64,000 bases of DNA, from positions 62,001 through 126,000 of the forward strand of contig NZ_JAATEJ010000013.1 in assembly GCF_012034175.1 (NCBI RefSeq), given 5' to 3'. Shown here piece by piece: positions 32,701 through 41,036 of the stretch. The translations under genes were made by a program, and so were the position numbers. Origin of the DNA: Actinacidiphila epipremni (GTDB lineage Bacteria; Actinomycetota; Actinomycetes; Streptomycetales; Streptomycetaceae). The notes under the pieces are model-generated. The model was not told the DNA's origin. It saw only the letters and a list, made by a program, of their open reading frames with translations, and made no database searches. Position 1 is the first letter of the stretch. Each line of letters begins with the position of its first letter.

Positions 32701-35542
32701 GACACCGCTGCCCCAACCGGCCGCCACCGACGAGCCGTTGCCGCCGTACGCGCTGCTCGACACGGGTGACGCGGCGGCTCTCGACCCGGAGGTGCTGGGC
32801 ACGCCGGTACGGGCCGGCGACGCGGTGCTGGACCTGCTGTCCTGGCGCGGCGGCGAGTCGGAGGCCGACGTCCCGGAGGCCGTCGAGGAGGGCGTACGGG
32901 CGCTGCTCGCCCGGCTCCAGGGCTGGCTCGCGGCCGACGACCGGCCGTACGCGCGGCTCGTGGTCCTCACCGAGCGGGCGGTCGCGGTGCGGCCGGGCGA
33001 CCCGGTGGACCTCGCGGCGGCCCCCGCGTGGGGCGTGCTGCGCAGCGCCGCGACCGAGAACCCGGGCCGGGTCGCCGTCGTGGACTGGGACGGCACGCCC
33101 GCCTCGCTGCGGGCGCTGCCCGCGGTCCTGGCCACCGCGGAGCCGCAGGCGGCGCTGCGGGACGGCGCCGGATACGTACCGCGGCTGGCCGCCGCCGCGG
33201 TGCCGGCGGAGCTGCCGCTGCCCGCGGACGGTGCGGCCTGGCGCCTGGAGACGCCCGGCGGTTCGCCGGACGACCTGCGGGCCGCGCCGCACCCGGCGGC
33301 CGAAGCGCCGCTCCGGGCGGGCGAGGTGCGCCTCGCGGTACGGGCCGCGGGGCTCAACTTCCGTGACGTGCTGACCGTGTTGGGCATCGTGCCGGTGGGC
33401 GCGCCGCTGGGCACGGAGGCGGCGGGCACGGTCCTGGAGACCGGCCCGGGCGTCAGCGGACTCGCCGTCGGCGACCGGGTGTTCGGGCTGGTGCCCGGGG
33501 CGGTCGGCCCGGTGGCCGTCGCCGACCGGCGGCTGCTCGCGCGTATCCCCGACGGCTGGTCGTACGCGCGGGCCGCGGGAGTCCCGGCGGTCTTCGCCAC
33601 CGCCTACCACGGACTGGTGGAGCTCGCGGGCCTGCGCGCCGGGGAGCGCGTGCTGATCCACGCCGCCACCGGCGGGGTCGGCCTCGCCGCGCTGCAACTG
33701 GCCCGGCATGTGGGCGCGGAAGTCTACGCCACGGCGAGCCCCGGCAAGTGGGGCGTGCTGCGGGCGGCGGGCCTGCCGGCCGAGCGGATCGCCAACTCCC
33801 GTGACACCGGCTTCGAGCCGGCCTTCGACGGGGCGACCGGCGGTGCGGGCGTGGACGTCGTCCTGAACTCCCTGACGGGCGAGTTCATCGACGCCTCGCT
33901 GCGACTGCTGCCGCGCGGCGGCCGGTTCGTCGAGATGGGCATCGCCGACCTGCGCGACGCCGCCGAGATCGCCGCGCGGCATCCGGGCGTCGCCTACCAG
34001 CCGTTCGAACTCCTCGACATGGATCCGGAGACCGTCGGCCGCTCGTTGGCGGCGGTGCTGGACCTCTTCGAGCGGGGTGTCCTGGAACCGCTGCCGGTCA
34101 CGACCTGGGACGTACGCCAAGCGCCCGCCGCCTTCCGGCACTTCGCCCAGGCGCGGCACATCGGCAAGAACGTGCTGACGCTGCCGGCGTATCGGCCGGC
34201 GGCTGACGAGCCCGGCGCCGGCGGCTTCGGGCCGCACGGCACCGTGCTCATCACCGGCGGCACCGGCACCCTCGGCTCGTCGCTCGCGCGGCATCTGGTC
34301 GCGGTGCGCGGGGTGCGGCAACTGCTGCTCACCGGGCGGCGCGGGGCCGACGCTCCGGGCGCGGCGGAACTCGCCGCGGAGCTGGCGGAGTTGGGCGCGG
34401 ATGTACGGATCGCGGCGTGCGACGTCGCCGACCGGGCCGCGCTCGCGCGGCTGCTGGCGTCGATCCCGGCGGAGCAGCCGCTGACGTCGGTGATCCACGC
34501 GGCGGGCGTCCTCGACGACGGCGTGCTGGGCTCGCTCACCGGTGAGAAGGTCACCGCGGTGCTGCGGCCGAAGGCGACCGCGGCCTGGCACCTGCACGAG
34601 CTGACCCGCGGCCACGACCTCGCGCACTTCGTCCTCTTCTCCTCCATGTCGGGGCTGCTCGGCGGCGCGGGCCAGGCCAACTATGCGGCGGCGAACGTCT
34701 TCCTGGACGCCCTCGCCGCCCACCGCCGCGCCGAGGGCCTGCCCGTGACCTCGCTCGCGTGGGGCATGTGGGCCGACGCGAGCGGCATGACGGGGCACCT
34801 GGACGCCACGGACCTGGCCCGTATCGCGCGCGGCGGGCTCGCCCCGATGTCCTTCGAGGACGGCTGGGCCCTCTTCGAGGCCGCGCTCGCCACCGGTCTG
34901 CCCGCCGCGGCCCCGGCGCAACTGGACCGGGCGGCGCTGCGGGCCCGCGCGGGGTCCGGCGACCTGCCGGCGGTGCTGCGCTCGCTGGTCAAGGCGCCCG
35001 CGGTGCGCCGCGCGGCGGCCGGCGGCCGGGCGGGCGGCGGCGAAGGCGGCCGTTCGCTCGCGGAGCGGCTGGCGGCCCTGCGCGAACCCGAGCGCGAGCC
35101 GCTGCTGCTGGCGCTGGTACGCGACCAGGTCGCGGCGGTGCTCGGGCACGGCCGGGGCGACGACATCGCGCCCGAACGGGCCTTCAAGGAGATCGGGTTC
35201 GACTCGCTGACCTCCGTCGAGCTGCGCAACCGGCTCGGCACGGCCAGCGGGCTCAGGCTGCCGACGACGCTGGCCTTCGACTTCCCGACCCCCGCGGCGC
35301 TCGCCGGTCACCTGCTCGGCCTGCTGGTCCCGGAGGCCGACCCGGTGGCCGAACTCGACCGGCTGCTCGCGTCCGTGACCGCGGAGCACGCCGAACTGCC
35401 CGCGCTGCGGGAGAGGTTGCGGGCCGCGCTGCGGCAGTGGGAGTCGGCGACCGGGCCGGCCCCGCAAGAGGAGGAGGACCTGGCGGCGGCGACCGACGAG
35501 GAGCTGTTCCGCGCGCTGGACGAGGAGTTGGACGCGCAGTGA
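23756..35542 (+). CDS. Type I modular PKS, extension modules 4-5
   Basis: A 3,928-residue PKS that adds two propionate units. It opens with a coiled-coil docking head ([11 protein letters not shown]...) and ends with a helical, acidic docking tail ([14 protein letters not shown]). Module 4 is KS-AT-DH*-KR*-ACP with both reductive domains inactivated; module 5 is KS-AT-DH-ER-KR-ACP with all domains intact. Both ATs have GHSQGE and the YASH motif, the signature for methylmalonyl-CoA. The start ATG at 23756 follows AAGGAGAG. Carrier-protein serines are at about residues 1721 and 3817. The gap from PKS1 is only 72 bp, so the genes are probably cotranscribed. The two AT domains share a 288-bp identical block, a sign of recent gene conversion or duplication. 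Confidence 0.97.
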   Translation: MTTNEDRLRDYLKRVTNDLMQTRQRLSDREAERHEPIAIVAMACRYPGGVRSPEDLWQVVASGTDAVSAFPGNRGWDTAGLYDPDPARTGKSYAREGGFLHDADEFDPAFFGISPREAVAIDPQQRLLLETAWEVFERAGIPAETVRGSRTGVFAGVMYGDYGGRIRKAPEGLEGYIGTGSAGSVASGRLSYTFGLEGPAVTVDTACSSSLVALHLAIQALRGGECDLALAGGATVIASPGLFVEFSRQRGLSPDGRCKAFAATADGTGWGEGAGLILVERLSDARRNGHPVLAVVRGSAVNQDGTSGQLSAPNGPSQQRVIRAALADAGLTPADIDAVEAHGTGTTLGDPIEAQAIIATYGRDRAEPLWLGSLKSNIGHTQAAAGVGGIIKMVQGMRHGLLPRTLHVDEPTPHVDWSEGTVRLLTDEREWATPEGRPRRAAVSSFGISGTNAHIVLEQALAGDGEGAESAEGAAPTAPAPWLLSASSQAALRDQARRLHAFVAARPDLVPADAARVLAEGRSHLERRAVVVADDRAELLAGLEDLAEGVPSGNVVEGSAREHGRTVFVFPGQGSQWDGMARELLATSPVFAKHLTQAAEAVGEFTDWDLLDVLNGAPDAPPLDRVDVIQPALFAVMVALARLWEHHGVRPDTVVGHSQGEIAAAHIAGALSLHDAAKVVTLRSQAIHAHLAGTGGMASIPLSPEELAPRLSAYTDLHIAALNSPTSTVVAGDAAQLQEFVEALNGQDVQARTIPVDYASHTPHVHTLNDTLHDQLADLAPVASAVTFHSTLHNEALDTTQLTAAYWYDNLANPVQLAPAVRDLTESGHTTFVEISPHPVLVHALTDTTSAAAAPVLITPTLRRHDGTLHRFHLNLAALTAHGRPSAWAALLPTAATPPHDLPTYPFQHRRYWLEDAAGGGDPESLGLRTTRHPLLTAATTLAEGDALLLTGRVSTRTHPWLTDHALHDTPLLPGTAHLELALHAAQLLDGLHVESLALGTPLALPPGVALDLQLTVGPPREDGRRELALHARPVDQEADDADEAAPLQLPWLQAASGVLAPASTAPPAEPSPAATPWPPRDAVEADPAAIRDRLADLGLAPGPVFDGLRKVWQHGEAVYAEVVLPEQDAAQAGRFGVHPALLAAALQPVLASAGGVGGAVLLPTAWQDVTLHAVAATELRVALTREAEGYALAAYDPAGGPVLTAAAVVLAPVPVGVAHAVSGARPDWLSAVDWPELPLPQGASEPGAWAVVGGGLPGVQAAPYATVEAVLDALAPADGSGADPRPDEAAAPVPPSHVVLVAPSAADALPALRAWLTDARATAAHLVVVTRHAVTAGPDDVQDLAPAPVWGLVRAAQSEHPGRITLVDLDGEERSAGALPAVVASGEPQAAVRAGAARVPRLVRQTHADLRDGGTGIAADGTVLVSGGGDLTAAVAGHLVAALGARRLVLLGADDELPEQLAALGADVVVADGTAADRDALAAALAALPGGQRLTDVVHVAAAQPRELVTSLEPDAFAAALGTAADAAWNLHELTLGEELTSFTVLSPEPAATLGGTGRALAAAVGAQLDALAHHRRALGLPAVSVGWGPRAEAADDAARGGGLVRFAAGRSAELAGLALRAARPALLAARLDRSGLAAAAEAGLLAPPLRSLAGTVRTAATGGAAAGGSLAATLAGLPRPEQNRALLDVIQAHVAAVLGHSDQGAVEPARAFKELGFDSLTAVELRNRLAAATGLKLPSTLVYDHPSPRALTDFLRTELLGAAAESAAGGVTRGGGYDGEPIAIVAMACRYPGGVRTPEDLWRVVADEADVISPFPGNRGWDLDHLFDPDPEHAGTSYAREGGFVHDADGFDPAFFGISPREATSMDPQHRLLLQTAWEAFERAGIDPTSLHGSRTGVFAGVVYTDYGSRVRLPADMEGYLGFGAAGSIASGRIAYTLGLEGPAVTVDTACSSSLVALHLAVRSLRSGECDLALAGGATVLAHPDIFVGFSRQRGLAPDARCKAFAAGADGTAFGEGVGLLLVERLSDARRNGHHVLAVVRGTATNQDGASNGLTAPNGPAQQRVIRAALADAGLTPADVDAVEAHGTGTTLGDPIEAQAIIATYGQERAEPLWLGSLKSNIGHTQAAAGVGGIIKMVQAMRYGLLPRTLHVDEPTPHVDWSAGAVELLTQAREWAPNGHPRRAAVSGFGMSGTNAHVVIEEAPPAAQEEAAVAADPGAADAAVPQLPAPWLLSASTEAALRDQARQLHAYVLAHPELRPADAARVLAEGRPLLHHRAVAVADDRTELLAALEALAAGAESPDVVLGTPRGSAGKTVFVFPGQGSQWDGMARELLATSPVFADHLTQAAEAVGEFTDWDLLDVLNGAPDAPPLDRVDVIQPALFAVMVALARLWEHHGVRPDTVVGHSQGEIAAAHIAGALSLHDAAKVVTLRSQAIHAHLAGTGGMASVPLSPEDLHSRLDAYTDLHIAALNSPTSTVVAGDAAELQHLVETLNGQDVQARAIPVDYASHTPHVHTLKDTLHDQLTGLAPATSAITFHSTLHNEALDTTRLTAAYWYDNLANPVQLAPALQALAETGHTTFVEISPHPVLAHALTDTLADTGTDALIAPTLRRHDGTLHRFHLNLAHLTTRDHPSTWTAALPAAATPPHDLPTYPFQNQRYWLEGPPAQADAGSLGLTAADHPFLTAVTTLAEGDTLLLTGRIAPRTHPWLTDHALTGTPLLPGTALLDLALTAAQEAGGLAVEELTLEAPLVFTAAGGVRVQVAAEAPDEAGRRRVTVHSRPDDPDAEADEWTRHATGVLAPAPAPAQASGTGTPWPPAGAAPLDTEDLYERLAGLGYAYGPAFRNLTAAWRSADGATVYAEVELPDELHADAARFAVHPALLDSALHALALGEFLGEGVRLPFAWSGVRLHAVGATALRVSVARGPAQDTVAVAVADPEGADVLEARELTLRPVPQDQLPTRPAHPSAGDALFALEWTPLPQPAATDEPLPPYALLDTGDAAALDPEVLGTPVRAGDAVLDLLSWRGGESEADVPEAVEEGVRALLARLQGWLAADDRPYARLVVLTERAVAVRPGDPVDLAAAPAWGVLRSAATENPGRVAVVDWDGTPASLRALPAVLATAEPQAALRDGAGYVPRLAAAAVPAELPLPADGAAWRLETPGGSPDDLRAAPHPAAEAPLRAGEVRLAVRAAGLNFRDVLTVLGIVPVGAPLGTEAAGTVLETGPGVSGLAVGDRVFGLVPGAVGPVAVADRRLLARIPDGWSYARAAGVPAVFATAYHGLVELAGLRAGERVLIHAATGGVGLAALQLARHVGAEVYATASPGKWGVLRAAGLPAERIANSRDTGFEPAFDGATGGAGVDVVLNSLTGEFIDASLRLLPRGGRFVEMGIADLRDAAEIAARHPGVAYQPFELLDMDPETVGRSLAAVLDLFERGVLEPLPVTTWDVRQAPAAFRHFAQARHIGKNVLTLPAYRPAADEPGAGGFGPHGTVLITGGTGTLGSSLARHLVAVRGVRQLLLTGRRGADAPGAAELAAELAELGADVRIAACDVADRAALARLLASIPAEQPLTSVIHAAGVLDDGVLGSLTGEKVTAVLRPKATAAWHLHELTRGHDLAHFVLFSSMSGLLGGAGQANYAAANVFLDALAAHRRAEGLPVTSLAWGMWADASGMTGHLDATDLARIARGGLAPMSFEDGWALFEAALATGLPAAAPAQLDRAALRARAGSGDLPAVLRSLVKAPAVRRAAAGGRAGGGEGGRSLAERLAALREPEREPLLLALVRDQVAAVLGHGRGDDIAPERAFKEIGFDSLTSVELRNRLGTASGLRLPTTLAFDFPTPAALAGHLLGLLVPEADPVAELDRLLASVTAEHAELPALRERLRAALRQWESATGPAPQEEEDLAAATDEELFRALDEELDAQ
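23860..29045 (+). other. PKS module 4: KS-AT(methylmalonyl)-DH(inactive)-KR(inactive)-ACP
   Basis: KS Cys207 is intact, though the NQDG loop reads [10 protein letters not shown] instead of the usual [10 protein letters not shown]. The AT has YASH (about 26026-26037). The DH keeps its His but the motif reads [10 protein letters not shown] (Gly to Asp). The Gly-Tyr motif is degraded to LGLAPGPVF, and the catalytic Asp is Ala (LLAAALQ, codon 27185-27187, residue 1144). The KR has lost its nucleotide motif (SGGGDLTA, about 28034-28057), its lysine (LGTAAD in place of LRPKAD), and the Tyr and Asn ([11 protein letters not shown]). The beta-ketone should therefore be kept, with an adjacent methyl. 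Confidence 0.93.
29095..35330 (+). other. PKS module 5: KS-AT(methylmalonyl)-DH-ER-KR-ACP
   Basis: KS Cys1953 is intact. The AT is nearly a copy of the module-4 AT (GHSQGE, YASH). The DH has [18 protein letters not shown] and LLDSALH. The ER (about 33220-34190) has the LNFRDVL segment and the NADPH motif [13 protein letters not shown]. Its methyl-stereocontrol position reads G-I-V-P, that is Val rather than Tyr. The KR has [17 protein letters not shown] and QANYAAANV. Full reduction to CH2 with a methyl branch is expected. The ACP serine is residue 3817. Confidence 0.93.
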
Positions 35543-35559
35543 GCGCGCCACGGGCACAT

Positions 35560-35640
35560 GAGCCGCGGATGCGGCGTACGGGACGGTGTGTGGAGCGGCG
35601 TGCGGGACGGCGTATGGGACGGCGTATGGAGCGTTCAGGA
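35560..35640 (+). repeat. Short tandem repeats in the PKS2-PKS3 spacer
   Basis: The 115-bp gap between the second and third PKS genes contains several tandem copies of a GGGACGGCGTATGG-like unit. Nothing gene-like is seen; a GGGAGAGGGAG ribosome site sits at its right end, just before the PKS3 ATG. Confidence 0.5.
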
Positions 35641-35657
35641 CGTTCGGGAGAGGGAGC

Positions 35658-38600
35658 ATGAACAACGAGGACAGGCTGCGCGACTACCTCAAGCGCGCCA
35701 CCGCGGATCTGCGCCAGGCCCGGCGCCGCATCCGCGAGTTGGAGGACCGGGAGCACGAGCCGATCGCGATCGTGGCGGCCGGCTGCCGCTTCCCCGGCGG
35801 GGTCGACTCGCCGGACGCGCTGTGGCGCCTCGTCGCCGGCGGCGTGGACGCGGTCGGCGGCCTGCCCGACGACCGCGGCTGGGACCTGGACGCGCTCTAC
35901 GACCCGGACCCGGACACCCCCGGCACCGCCTACACGCGCGAGGGCGGCTACCTGCACGACGCGGCCGGCTTCGACGCGGCCTTCTTCGGCATGGGCCCGA
36001 GGGAGGCGGTGGCCGCCGACCCGCAGCACCGGCAGCTGCTGGAGGTGGCGTGGGAGACGTTCGAGCGCGCCGGCATCGCGCCGGGCGGTTTGCGCGGCAG
36101 CCGTACGGGGGTCTTCGCGGGCGTCGTGTCGCAGGCGTACGTGCCGCCGCCGGACCGCGTACCGGACGGCTACGAGGGCCACTTGATGACCGGCAACGCC
36201 ACGAGCGTGGCCTCCGGCCGGATCGCCTACCACCTGGGTCTTGAGGGCCCGGCGGTCACGCTGGACACGGCGTGCTCGTCCGCGCTGGTCGCGATGCACC
36301 TGGCCGCGCAGTCGCTGCGCCGCGGGGAGTGCGACCTGGCGCTCGCGGGCGGCGTGACGGTCATGGCGACGCCTGTGCTGCTGGTGGAGTTCAGCCGGCA
36401 GCGCGGCCTGTCGCCCGACGGCCGCTGCAAGGCGTTCTCGGCGGCGGCCGACGGCACCGGCTTCTCCGAAGGCGTCGGGCTGGTGCTGCTGGAGCGGCTG
36501 TCCGACGCGCGCCGGGCCGGCCGTACGGTGCTGGCCGTGCTGCGCGGCTCCGCGATCAACCAGGACGGCGCGTCCAATGGCCTGACGGCCCCCAACGGCC
36601 CCGCCCAGGAGCGGGTCATCCGCGCCGCCCTCGACGACGCGCGGCTGCATCCGCACGACGTCGACGCCGTCGAGGCGCACGGCACCGGCACGGTGCTCGG
36701 CGACCCGATCGAGGCGCAGGCGCTGCTCGCCGCGTACGGCGCGGGCCGCCCTGCGGACCGGCCGCTGCGGCTCGGCTCGGTGAAGTCGAACATCGGCCAC
36801 ACGCAGGCCGCGGCGGGCGCGGCGGGCGTGATCAAGATGGTCCACGCGCTGCGCCACGGCCTGCTCCCCCGCACCCTGCACGTCGGCGAGCCGACGCCGC
36901 ACGTGGACTGGGAGCGCGGCGGCGTCGAGCTGCTGACCTCGGACGTGCCGTGGCCGGCGACCCCGGACCGGCCGCGGCGCGCGGGCGTGTCGTCCTTCGG
37001 CATCAGCGGCACGAACGCCCACGTGATTTTGGAGGAGGCCCCGGCGGAGCCCGTTGCCTCCGGCACGAAGCCGGGCACGCCGGCCGCCGGGGCAACGCTC
37101 GCGGGGGCCGCCGACGCAGGGGCCGCGCCCGCGCAGGCGTCGGCTGGGGAGCCGGACGCCGCGGCTGCGGACTCCGTGCCCGGGCGGGCCGCCTCCGCCA
37201 GCTCCGAGTTCACCCCGGCCTCCGTGGAGGCCACCACCGGCGCCGAAGACGCCTCCGCCGTATGGCCGTTGTCCGCCCGGACGGAAAGCGCCCTGCGGGC
37301 GCAGGCCGGGCGGCTGCTCGAACGGCTCGCGGGTGAGCCGGAGTTGGACGCCGTGGGCGTCGGGCGGACGCTGGCGCTCGGGCGGACGGCGTTCGCGCAC
37401 CGGGCGGTCGTGCTGCCCGGCGGGCGGGACGCGCGGCTGGCCGCGCTCGGGGCGCTCGCCGCCGGGCGGGCGTCGCGGCACGCGGTGCGCGGGACGGCGG
37501 GCGGGCGGGTGCCCGTGGCCTTCCTGTTCACCGGGCAGGGCAGCCAGTACCCCGGCATGGCAGCCGACGCCGCAGCCGCGTACCCGCTCTTCCGTACCGC
37601 GCTGGACGAGGTGTGCGACGCCTTCGCCCCGCACCTCGAACGGCCCCTGCGCGAGCTGCTGTTCGCCGCCCCGGGCAGCGCGGAGGCCGAGGCGCTGGAC
37701 CGCACGGCTTATGCGCAGCCCGCGCTCTTCGCGGTCGAGGCCGCCCTCCACCGGCTGCTGACCCACCTGCTGGGCGCGCCCGAGCATGTCGCCGGCCACT
37801 CGCTGGGCGGAGTGAGCGCGGCCTATGCGGCGGGCGTGTTCTCGCTGGAGGACGCCGTACGGCTGGTCGCCGCGCGCGGGCGGCTGATGCAGGCGCAGCC
37901 CCAGGGCGGCGCGATGCTCGCGTGCGAGGCGTCCGAGGACGAGGTCGCCGCCGTGCTCGCCGGCATCGAGGGCGCGTTGGCGGTCGCGGCGGTCAACGGG
38001 CCGCGGGCCACCGTGGTTTCGGGCGACGCGGCAGCCGTCGAGGCGGTCGGTGCCGTCTTCGCCGGGCGTGGCCGGCGCACCAAGCGGCTGCGGGTCAGCC
38101 ACGCCTTCCACTCCCCGCACATGGACGGCGCGGTCGAGCCCTTCCGTGCGGTGGTGGCCGGCCTGACCTTCCACCCGCCCGCGCTCGGCCTGGTCTCGGA
38201 CGTGACGGGCGCACCGCTGACGTACGAAGAGCTGCGCGAACCTGGCTACTGGGCACGGCAGTTGACGTCGCCGGTACGGTTCGCCGACGCCATGGGCACC
38301 CTGCACGCGGCGGGCGTACGGGCGTATGTGGAGGTCGGCCCGGACGCGGTGCTGACGTCGATGGTGCCGGGCGTGCTGCCGGACGAGGAGCCGGTCGCGG
38401 TGCCCGCCCTGGTACGGGACCGGCCGGCGCGCGAGTCGCTGGCCGCGCTCGTGGCACGGCTGCACACGGTGGGCGCGCCGGTGCGCTGGGACGCCTGGTA
38501 CGACACCGGCGGCACCGGCCCGCTGCCGCCCGCGGACCTGCCGACATACCCCTTCGAGCACACCCGCCACTGGTGGACCGGTGTGGACGTCCCCGCGGGG

Positions 38601-38888
38601 CCCGCGCCGCGCGCGGAGGTCACCGCGCTGACGCCCGCGCTGCGGGAGGCGTCGCTGCTGGACCTGGTGCGCGAGCACGCCGCCGACGTGCTGGGCCACG
38701 GCTCGGCGGACGCGATCGACGCGGAGGCGAACTTCCTGGAGATCGGCTTCTCGTCCTTCACCGCGCTGGAGGTGCGCAACCGGCTGTGCGAGGTGACCGG
38801 GCTGCTGCTGCCGCCGGTGCTGCTGTACGACTACCCGACGCCGGCGGCGGTCGCCGGGTTCCTGGAGGAGCAGATGGCCGCGGCGTGA
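35658..38888 (+). CDS. Type I modular PKS, terminal extension module 6 (no thioesterase)
   Basis: A 1,076-residue single-module PKS. Order: coiled-coil docking head ([12 protein letters not shown]), KS (Cys206 in LDTACSSA, with EAHGTGT and KSNIGH), AT with GHSLGG and HAFH (malonyl), and one ACP. There are no reductive domains, so the last beta-ketone is kept. The ACP motif is atypical: IGFSSF instead of GFDSL, with Ser1033 (codon at 38754) as the probable phosphopantetheine site and Ser replacing the usual Asp. The protein stops about 20 residues after the ACP core. There is no thioesterase and no C-terminal docking helix, so this is the end of the line and release must be done by a separate enzyme. 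In tetronate pathways a FabH-like enzyme condenses such a beta-ketoacyl-ACP with glyceryl-ACP. The start is the ATG at 35658. Confidence 0.96.
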   Translation: MNNEDRLRDYLKRATADLRQARRRIRELEDREHEPIAIVAAGCRFPGGVDSPDALWRLVAGGVDAVGGLPDDRGWDLDALYDPDPDTPGTAYTREGGYLHDAAGFDAAFFGMGPREAVAADPQHRQLLEVAWETFERAGIAPGGLRGSRTGVFAGVVSQAYVPPPDRVPDGYEGHLMTGNATSVASGRIAYHLGLEGPAVTLDTACSSALVAMHLAAQSLRRGECDLALAGGVTVMATPVLLVEFSRQRGLSPDGRCKAFSAAADGTGFSEGVGLVLLERLSDARRAGRTVLAVLRGSAINQDGASNGLTAPNGPAQERVIRAALDDARLHPHDVDAVEAHGTGTVLGDPIEAQALLAAYGAGRPADRPLRLGSVKSNIGHTQAAAGAAGVIKMVHALRHGLLPRTLHVGEPTPHVDWERGGVELLTSDVPWPATPDRPRRAGVSSFGISGTNAHVILEEAPAEPVASGTKPGTPAAGATLAGAADAGAAPAQASAGEPDAAAADSVPGRAASASSEFTPASVEATTGAEDASAVWPLSARTESALRAQAGRLLERLAGEPELDAVGVGRTLALGRTAFAHRAVVLPGGRDARLAALGALAAGRASRHAVRGTAGGRVPVAFLFTGQGSQYPGMAADAAAAYPLFRTALDEVCDAFAPHLERPLRELLFAAPGSAEAEALDRTAYAQPALFAVEAALHRLLTHLLGAPEHVAGHSLGGVSAAYAAGVFSLEDAVRLVAARGRLMQAQPQGGAMLACEASEDEVAAVLAGIEGALAVAAVNGPRATVVSGDAAAVEAVGAVFAGRGRRTKRLRVSHAFHSPHMDGAVEPFRAVVAGLTFHPPALGLVSDVTGAPLTYEELREPGYWARQLTSPVRFADAMGTLHAAGVRAYVEVGPDAVLTSMVPGVLPDEEPVAVPALVRDRPARESLAALVARLHTVGAPVRWDAWYDTGGTGPLPPADLPTYPFEHTRHWWTGVDVPAGPAPRAEVTALTPALREASLLDLVREHAADVLGHGSADAIDAEANFLEIGFSSFTALEVRNRLCEVTGLLLPPVLLYDYPTPAAVAGFLEEQMAAA

Positions 38889-38909
38889 CCGGCCCGGTGG
38901 CAGCGCGAA

Positions 38910-38941
38910 GGAGCCGGCCCCTTCTCCAGGGGGCCGGCTCC
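38910..38941. terminator. Bidirectional hairpin between PKS3 and the convergent P450
   Basis: A perfect 12-bp stem (38910-38921 with 38930-38941) and an 8-base loop lie 21 bp after the PKS3 stop and about 55 bp from the end of the minus-strand P450. The stem is almost all G/C and no U-run follows, which is usual for Streptomyces terminators. It can serve both convergent transcripts. Confidence 0.8.
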
Positions 38942-38996
38942 CGTTGTGCACCCCACCCGGACCAGCGCCTCGCAGGCCGGGAGTCCTCGCGCCGCG

Positions 38997-40232
38997 CTAC
39001 CAGACGACGGGCAGCCGCAGGATGCCCTGCACGGACCCGCCGGGCTTGACGCCCAGCGCGTCGACGGGCGCGGCGGCCCGCAGCGTCGGGATGCGGGTGA
39101 CCAGTTCGCGCAGCGCGATCTCCAGCTCCGCGCGGGCCAGGTTCTGCCCGATGCACTGGTGGACGCCGTAGCCGAAGGCCAGGTGGTGGCGCGTCCCGCG
39201 CAGCACGTCGAAGGTGTCGGGGTCGTCGAAGACCTCGGCGGAGCGGTTGGCGGCGGCGTTGGGCAGGTAGACCGCGTCGCCCTCGCGCAGCACGACCCCG
39301 GCGATCTCGATGTCGGCCTTGACCACCCGCTGGATCTCGTCGGCGACCGACAGGAACCGCAGCAACTCCTCGACGGCGCCCGGCGCGACGGCCGGGTCGG
39401 CGCGCAACCTGTCGGCCTGCTCGGGGTGTTCGAGCAGGGTGAGGACGCTCAGCGCCATCATGTTGGCGGTCGTCTCGTGGCCGGCGACGAGCATGAACAT
39501 CGCGATGGTGGAGAGCACGTCGCGCTCCAGCTCACCGGTGTCCAGCCGCTCGGTGATCAGCTCGTCGAGCAGTCCCTCGGGCCGGGCCCCGGCGGCGAGC
39601 CGCGCCTGCTTGTCGACGACCAGCCGCTCGAAGTACGCGATGAGCGTGGCGCTGGCGTCGGCGGCCTCCTGCGCGGTGCTGGTGGCCATGAGCATCTGCC
39701 GGGTCTGCTCCTCGAAGAACTCGTGGTCCTCGTAGGGGACGCCGAGCAGCAGGCAGATCGTCGTGGACGGCACGGGCAGCGCGAAGGCCGGCACGAGGTC
39801 CACGCCGGGGCCGGCCGCCAGGACCGCGTCGATCCGCTCGGTGACGATCCGCAGGATCGCCGGCCGCAGGTCGTTGACGCGCTTGACGGTGAAGCTGCCG
39901 ATGAGCATGCGGCGCAGCACGTCGTGCTCGGGCGGGTCCATGCCGACCAGCGCGGTCAGCTTCGTGGCCGCCATCCGCGGCACCAGCACCGGGAAGTCCG
40001 GCCGGCTGCGGTCCGACGACAGCCGCGGGTCCACCAGCAGCTGCCGCGTCTCGGCGTATCCGGTGACGACCCACGCGACGCGCCCGTCGTAGAGCTGCAC
40101 CTGGGCGAGCGGCCCCTCCTCGCGCAGCTCCGCGTATCCGGCGGGCGGGTGGTACGGGCACCCCCTGGCCATCGGGAACCGCGGCAGCGCCTCGGTCACC
40201 GCCCCACCCGCGCCGACCCCGACCGTACTCAT
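38997..40232 (-). CDS. Cytochrome P450 (second, CYP105-like)
   Basis: A 411-residue P450 with AGHETT at residues 250-255 and the heme motif FGYGVHQCIGQNLARAE with Cys360. It ends LRLPVVW, like the other P450 of the cluster, and shares its N-terminal CPYHPPAGY, so both likely descend from one ancestor. The ATG at 40232 is chosen because GAGGGGG sits 6 bases upstream; a GTG at 40250 would overlap that site. It is transcribed toward the PKS genes and alone on this strand, so it may be the last gene of the cluster on this side and be under separate control from the divergent region to its right. Probable role: oxidative tailoring with the plus-strand ferredoxin as electron donor. The reaction is not predictable. 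Confidence 0.95.
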   Translation of the reverse strand: MSTVGVGAGGAVTEALPRFPMARGCPYHPPAGYAELREEGPLAQVQLYDGRVAWVVTGYAETRQLLVDPRLSSDRSRPDFPVLVPRMAATKLTALVGMDPPEHDVLRRMLIGSFTVKRVNDLRPAILRIVTERIDAVLAAGPGVDLVPAFALPVPSTTICLLLGVPYEDHEFFEEQTRQMLMATSTAQEAADASATLIAYFERLVVDKQARLAAGARPEGLLDELITERLDTGELERDVLSTIAMFMLVAGHETTANMMALSVLTLLEHPEQADRLRADPAVAPGAVEELLRFLSVADEIQRVVKADIEIAGVVLREGDAVYLPNAAANRSAEVFDDPDTFDVLRGTRHHLAFGYGVHQCIGQNLARAELEIALRELVTRIPTLRAAAPVDALGVKPGGSVQGILRLPVVW

Positions 40233-40343
40233 GAAGGCCCCCTCGCCCACCCGGCATTGGTGACGAGCATGATGAGCAGCCCCGGTAAAGCCGCGCTAAA
40301 TCCGGCCGCGGACCCGCTCGCGGTCACCGTGCGTGACACTTCT

Positions 40344-40393
40344 CCACCCTCGGGTGGGGGGCGAATTTCCACCTGCGTTCCACCCGAGGGTTG
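40344..40393. promoter_or_regulatory. Pair of near-identical palindromes in the divergent promoter region
   Basis: CCACCCTCGGGTGG at 40344-40357 is two perfect 6-bp arms around a 2-bp centre. CCACCCGAGGGTTG at 40380-40393 matches the reverse complement of the first at 13 of 14 positions. The two sites are 36 bp apart, lie in the 196-bp gap between the minus-strand P450 and the plus-strand membrane gene, and resemble a double operator. Candidate regulators are the response regulator encoded at 42200 or a pathway regulator outside the window. Confidence 0.6.
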
Positions 40394-40428
40394 AGGGAAT
40401 CGGAGCGCTCACGGCCGATATTCGAAGC

Positions 40429-40998
40429 ATGACGACTTCCGACTGGATCATCGACATCGCCCTGCTGCTGGTGGTCTTCCGCCAGATGCGCGAGGAGCGG
40501 CTCACCGCCCGGACGATCCTGCTGCCGCTCGCGCTCGTCGGCTGGGCGGCCAGCCGCTACCTGCACGACGTGCCGACGGCGGGAAACGACCTCGTCCTCA
40601 TCGGGCTCTTCACCGGGATAGGAGTCGCCTTCGGCGTGGCCGGCGGCCTGCTCACCCGGGTCAGGTACGCCGAAGGGCACGTCCGGATCAAGGCCGGGAT
40701 CGGCGCGGCGGCGCTGTGGGTGATCAGCATGGGCTTCCGCCTCGGGTTCGCCGTGTGGTCCTCGCACGCCTCGGGCGAGCGGCATCTGGGCCACTTCTCC
40801 GTGGCGCACGACATCACCGGCGCCCAGGCGTGGGTGGCCGCGCTGATACTCATGGCGTTCGGCGAGGTCATCTTCCGGCTGGGCACGATCGTCGCCCGCG
40901 GCCAGGTCCTCAGCAGCCGTGTCGCGCGGGCCCGATCGACGACACTGGTGCCCGGGCGCGACACGGCCGCCCGGGAGCGAACCCGCCAGGAGGCGTAA
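40429..40998 (+). CDS. Multi-pass membrane protein, function unknown (CcdC/DUF1453-like)
   Basis: A 189-residue protein with about five hydrophobic segments (residues 5-17, 28-42, 52-74, 88-108 and 130-150) and a basic, cytoplasmic-looking tail. The overall pattern resembles small CcdC/DUF1453-type membrane proteins, but this is by eye. It starts at the ATG at 40429; only a weak GAAG precedes it. It ends 38 bp before the sensor kinase, so it is probably the first gene of a three-gene operon and could be an accessory sensor or a target of the two-component system. Confidence 0.75.
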   Translation: MTTSDWIIDIALLLVVFRQMREERLTARTILLPLALVGWAASRYLHDVPTAGNDLVLIGLFTGIGVAFGVAGGLLTRVRYAEGHVRIKAGIGAAALWVISMGFRLGFAVWSSHASGERHLGHFSVAHDITGAQAWVAALILMAFGEVIFRLGTIVARGQVLSSRVARARSTTLVPGRDTAARERTRQEA

Positions 40999-41036
40999 GT
41001 GACGGGATGTGACGGTACGGGAAGGGGGCCGCGCGG

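Noticed and set aside
38640-38888. A thioesterase at the end of the last PKS
   Set aside because: The frame stops about 20 residues after the ACP core; no GxSxG-bearing alpha/beta hydrolase follows on the plus strand.
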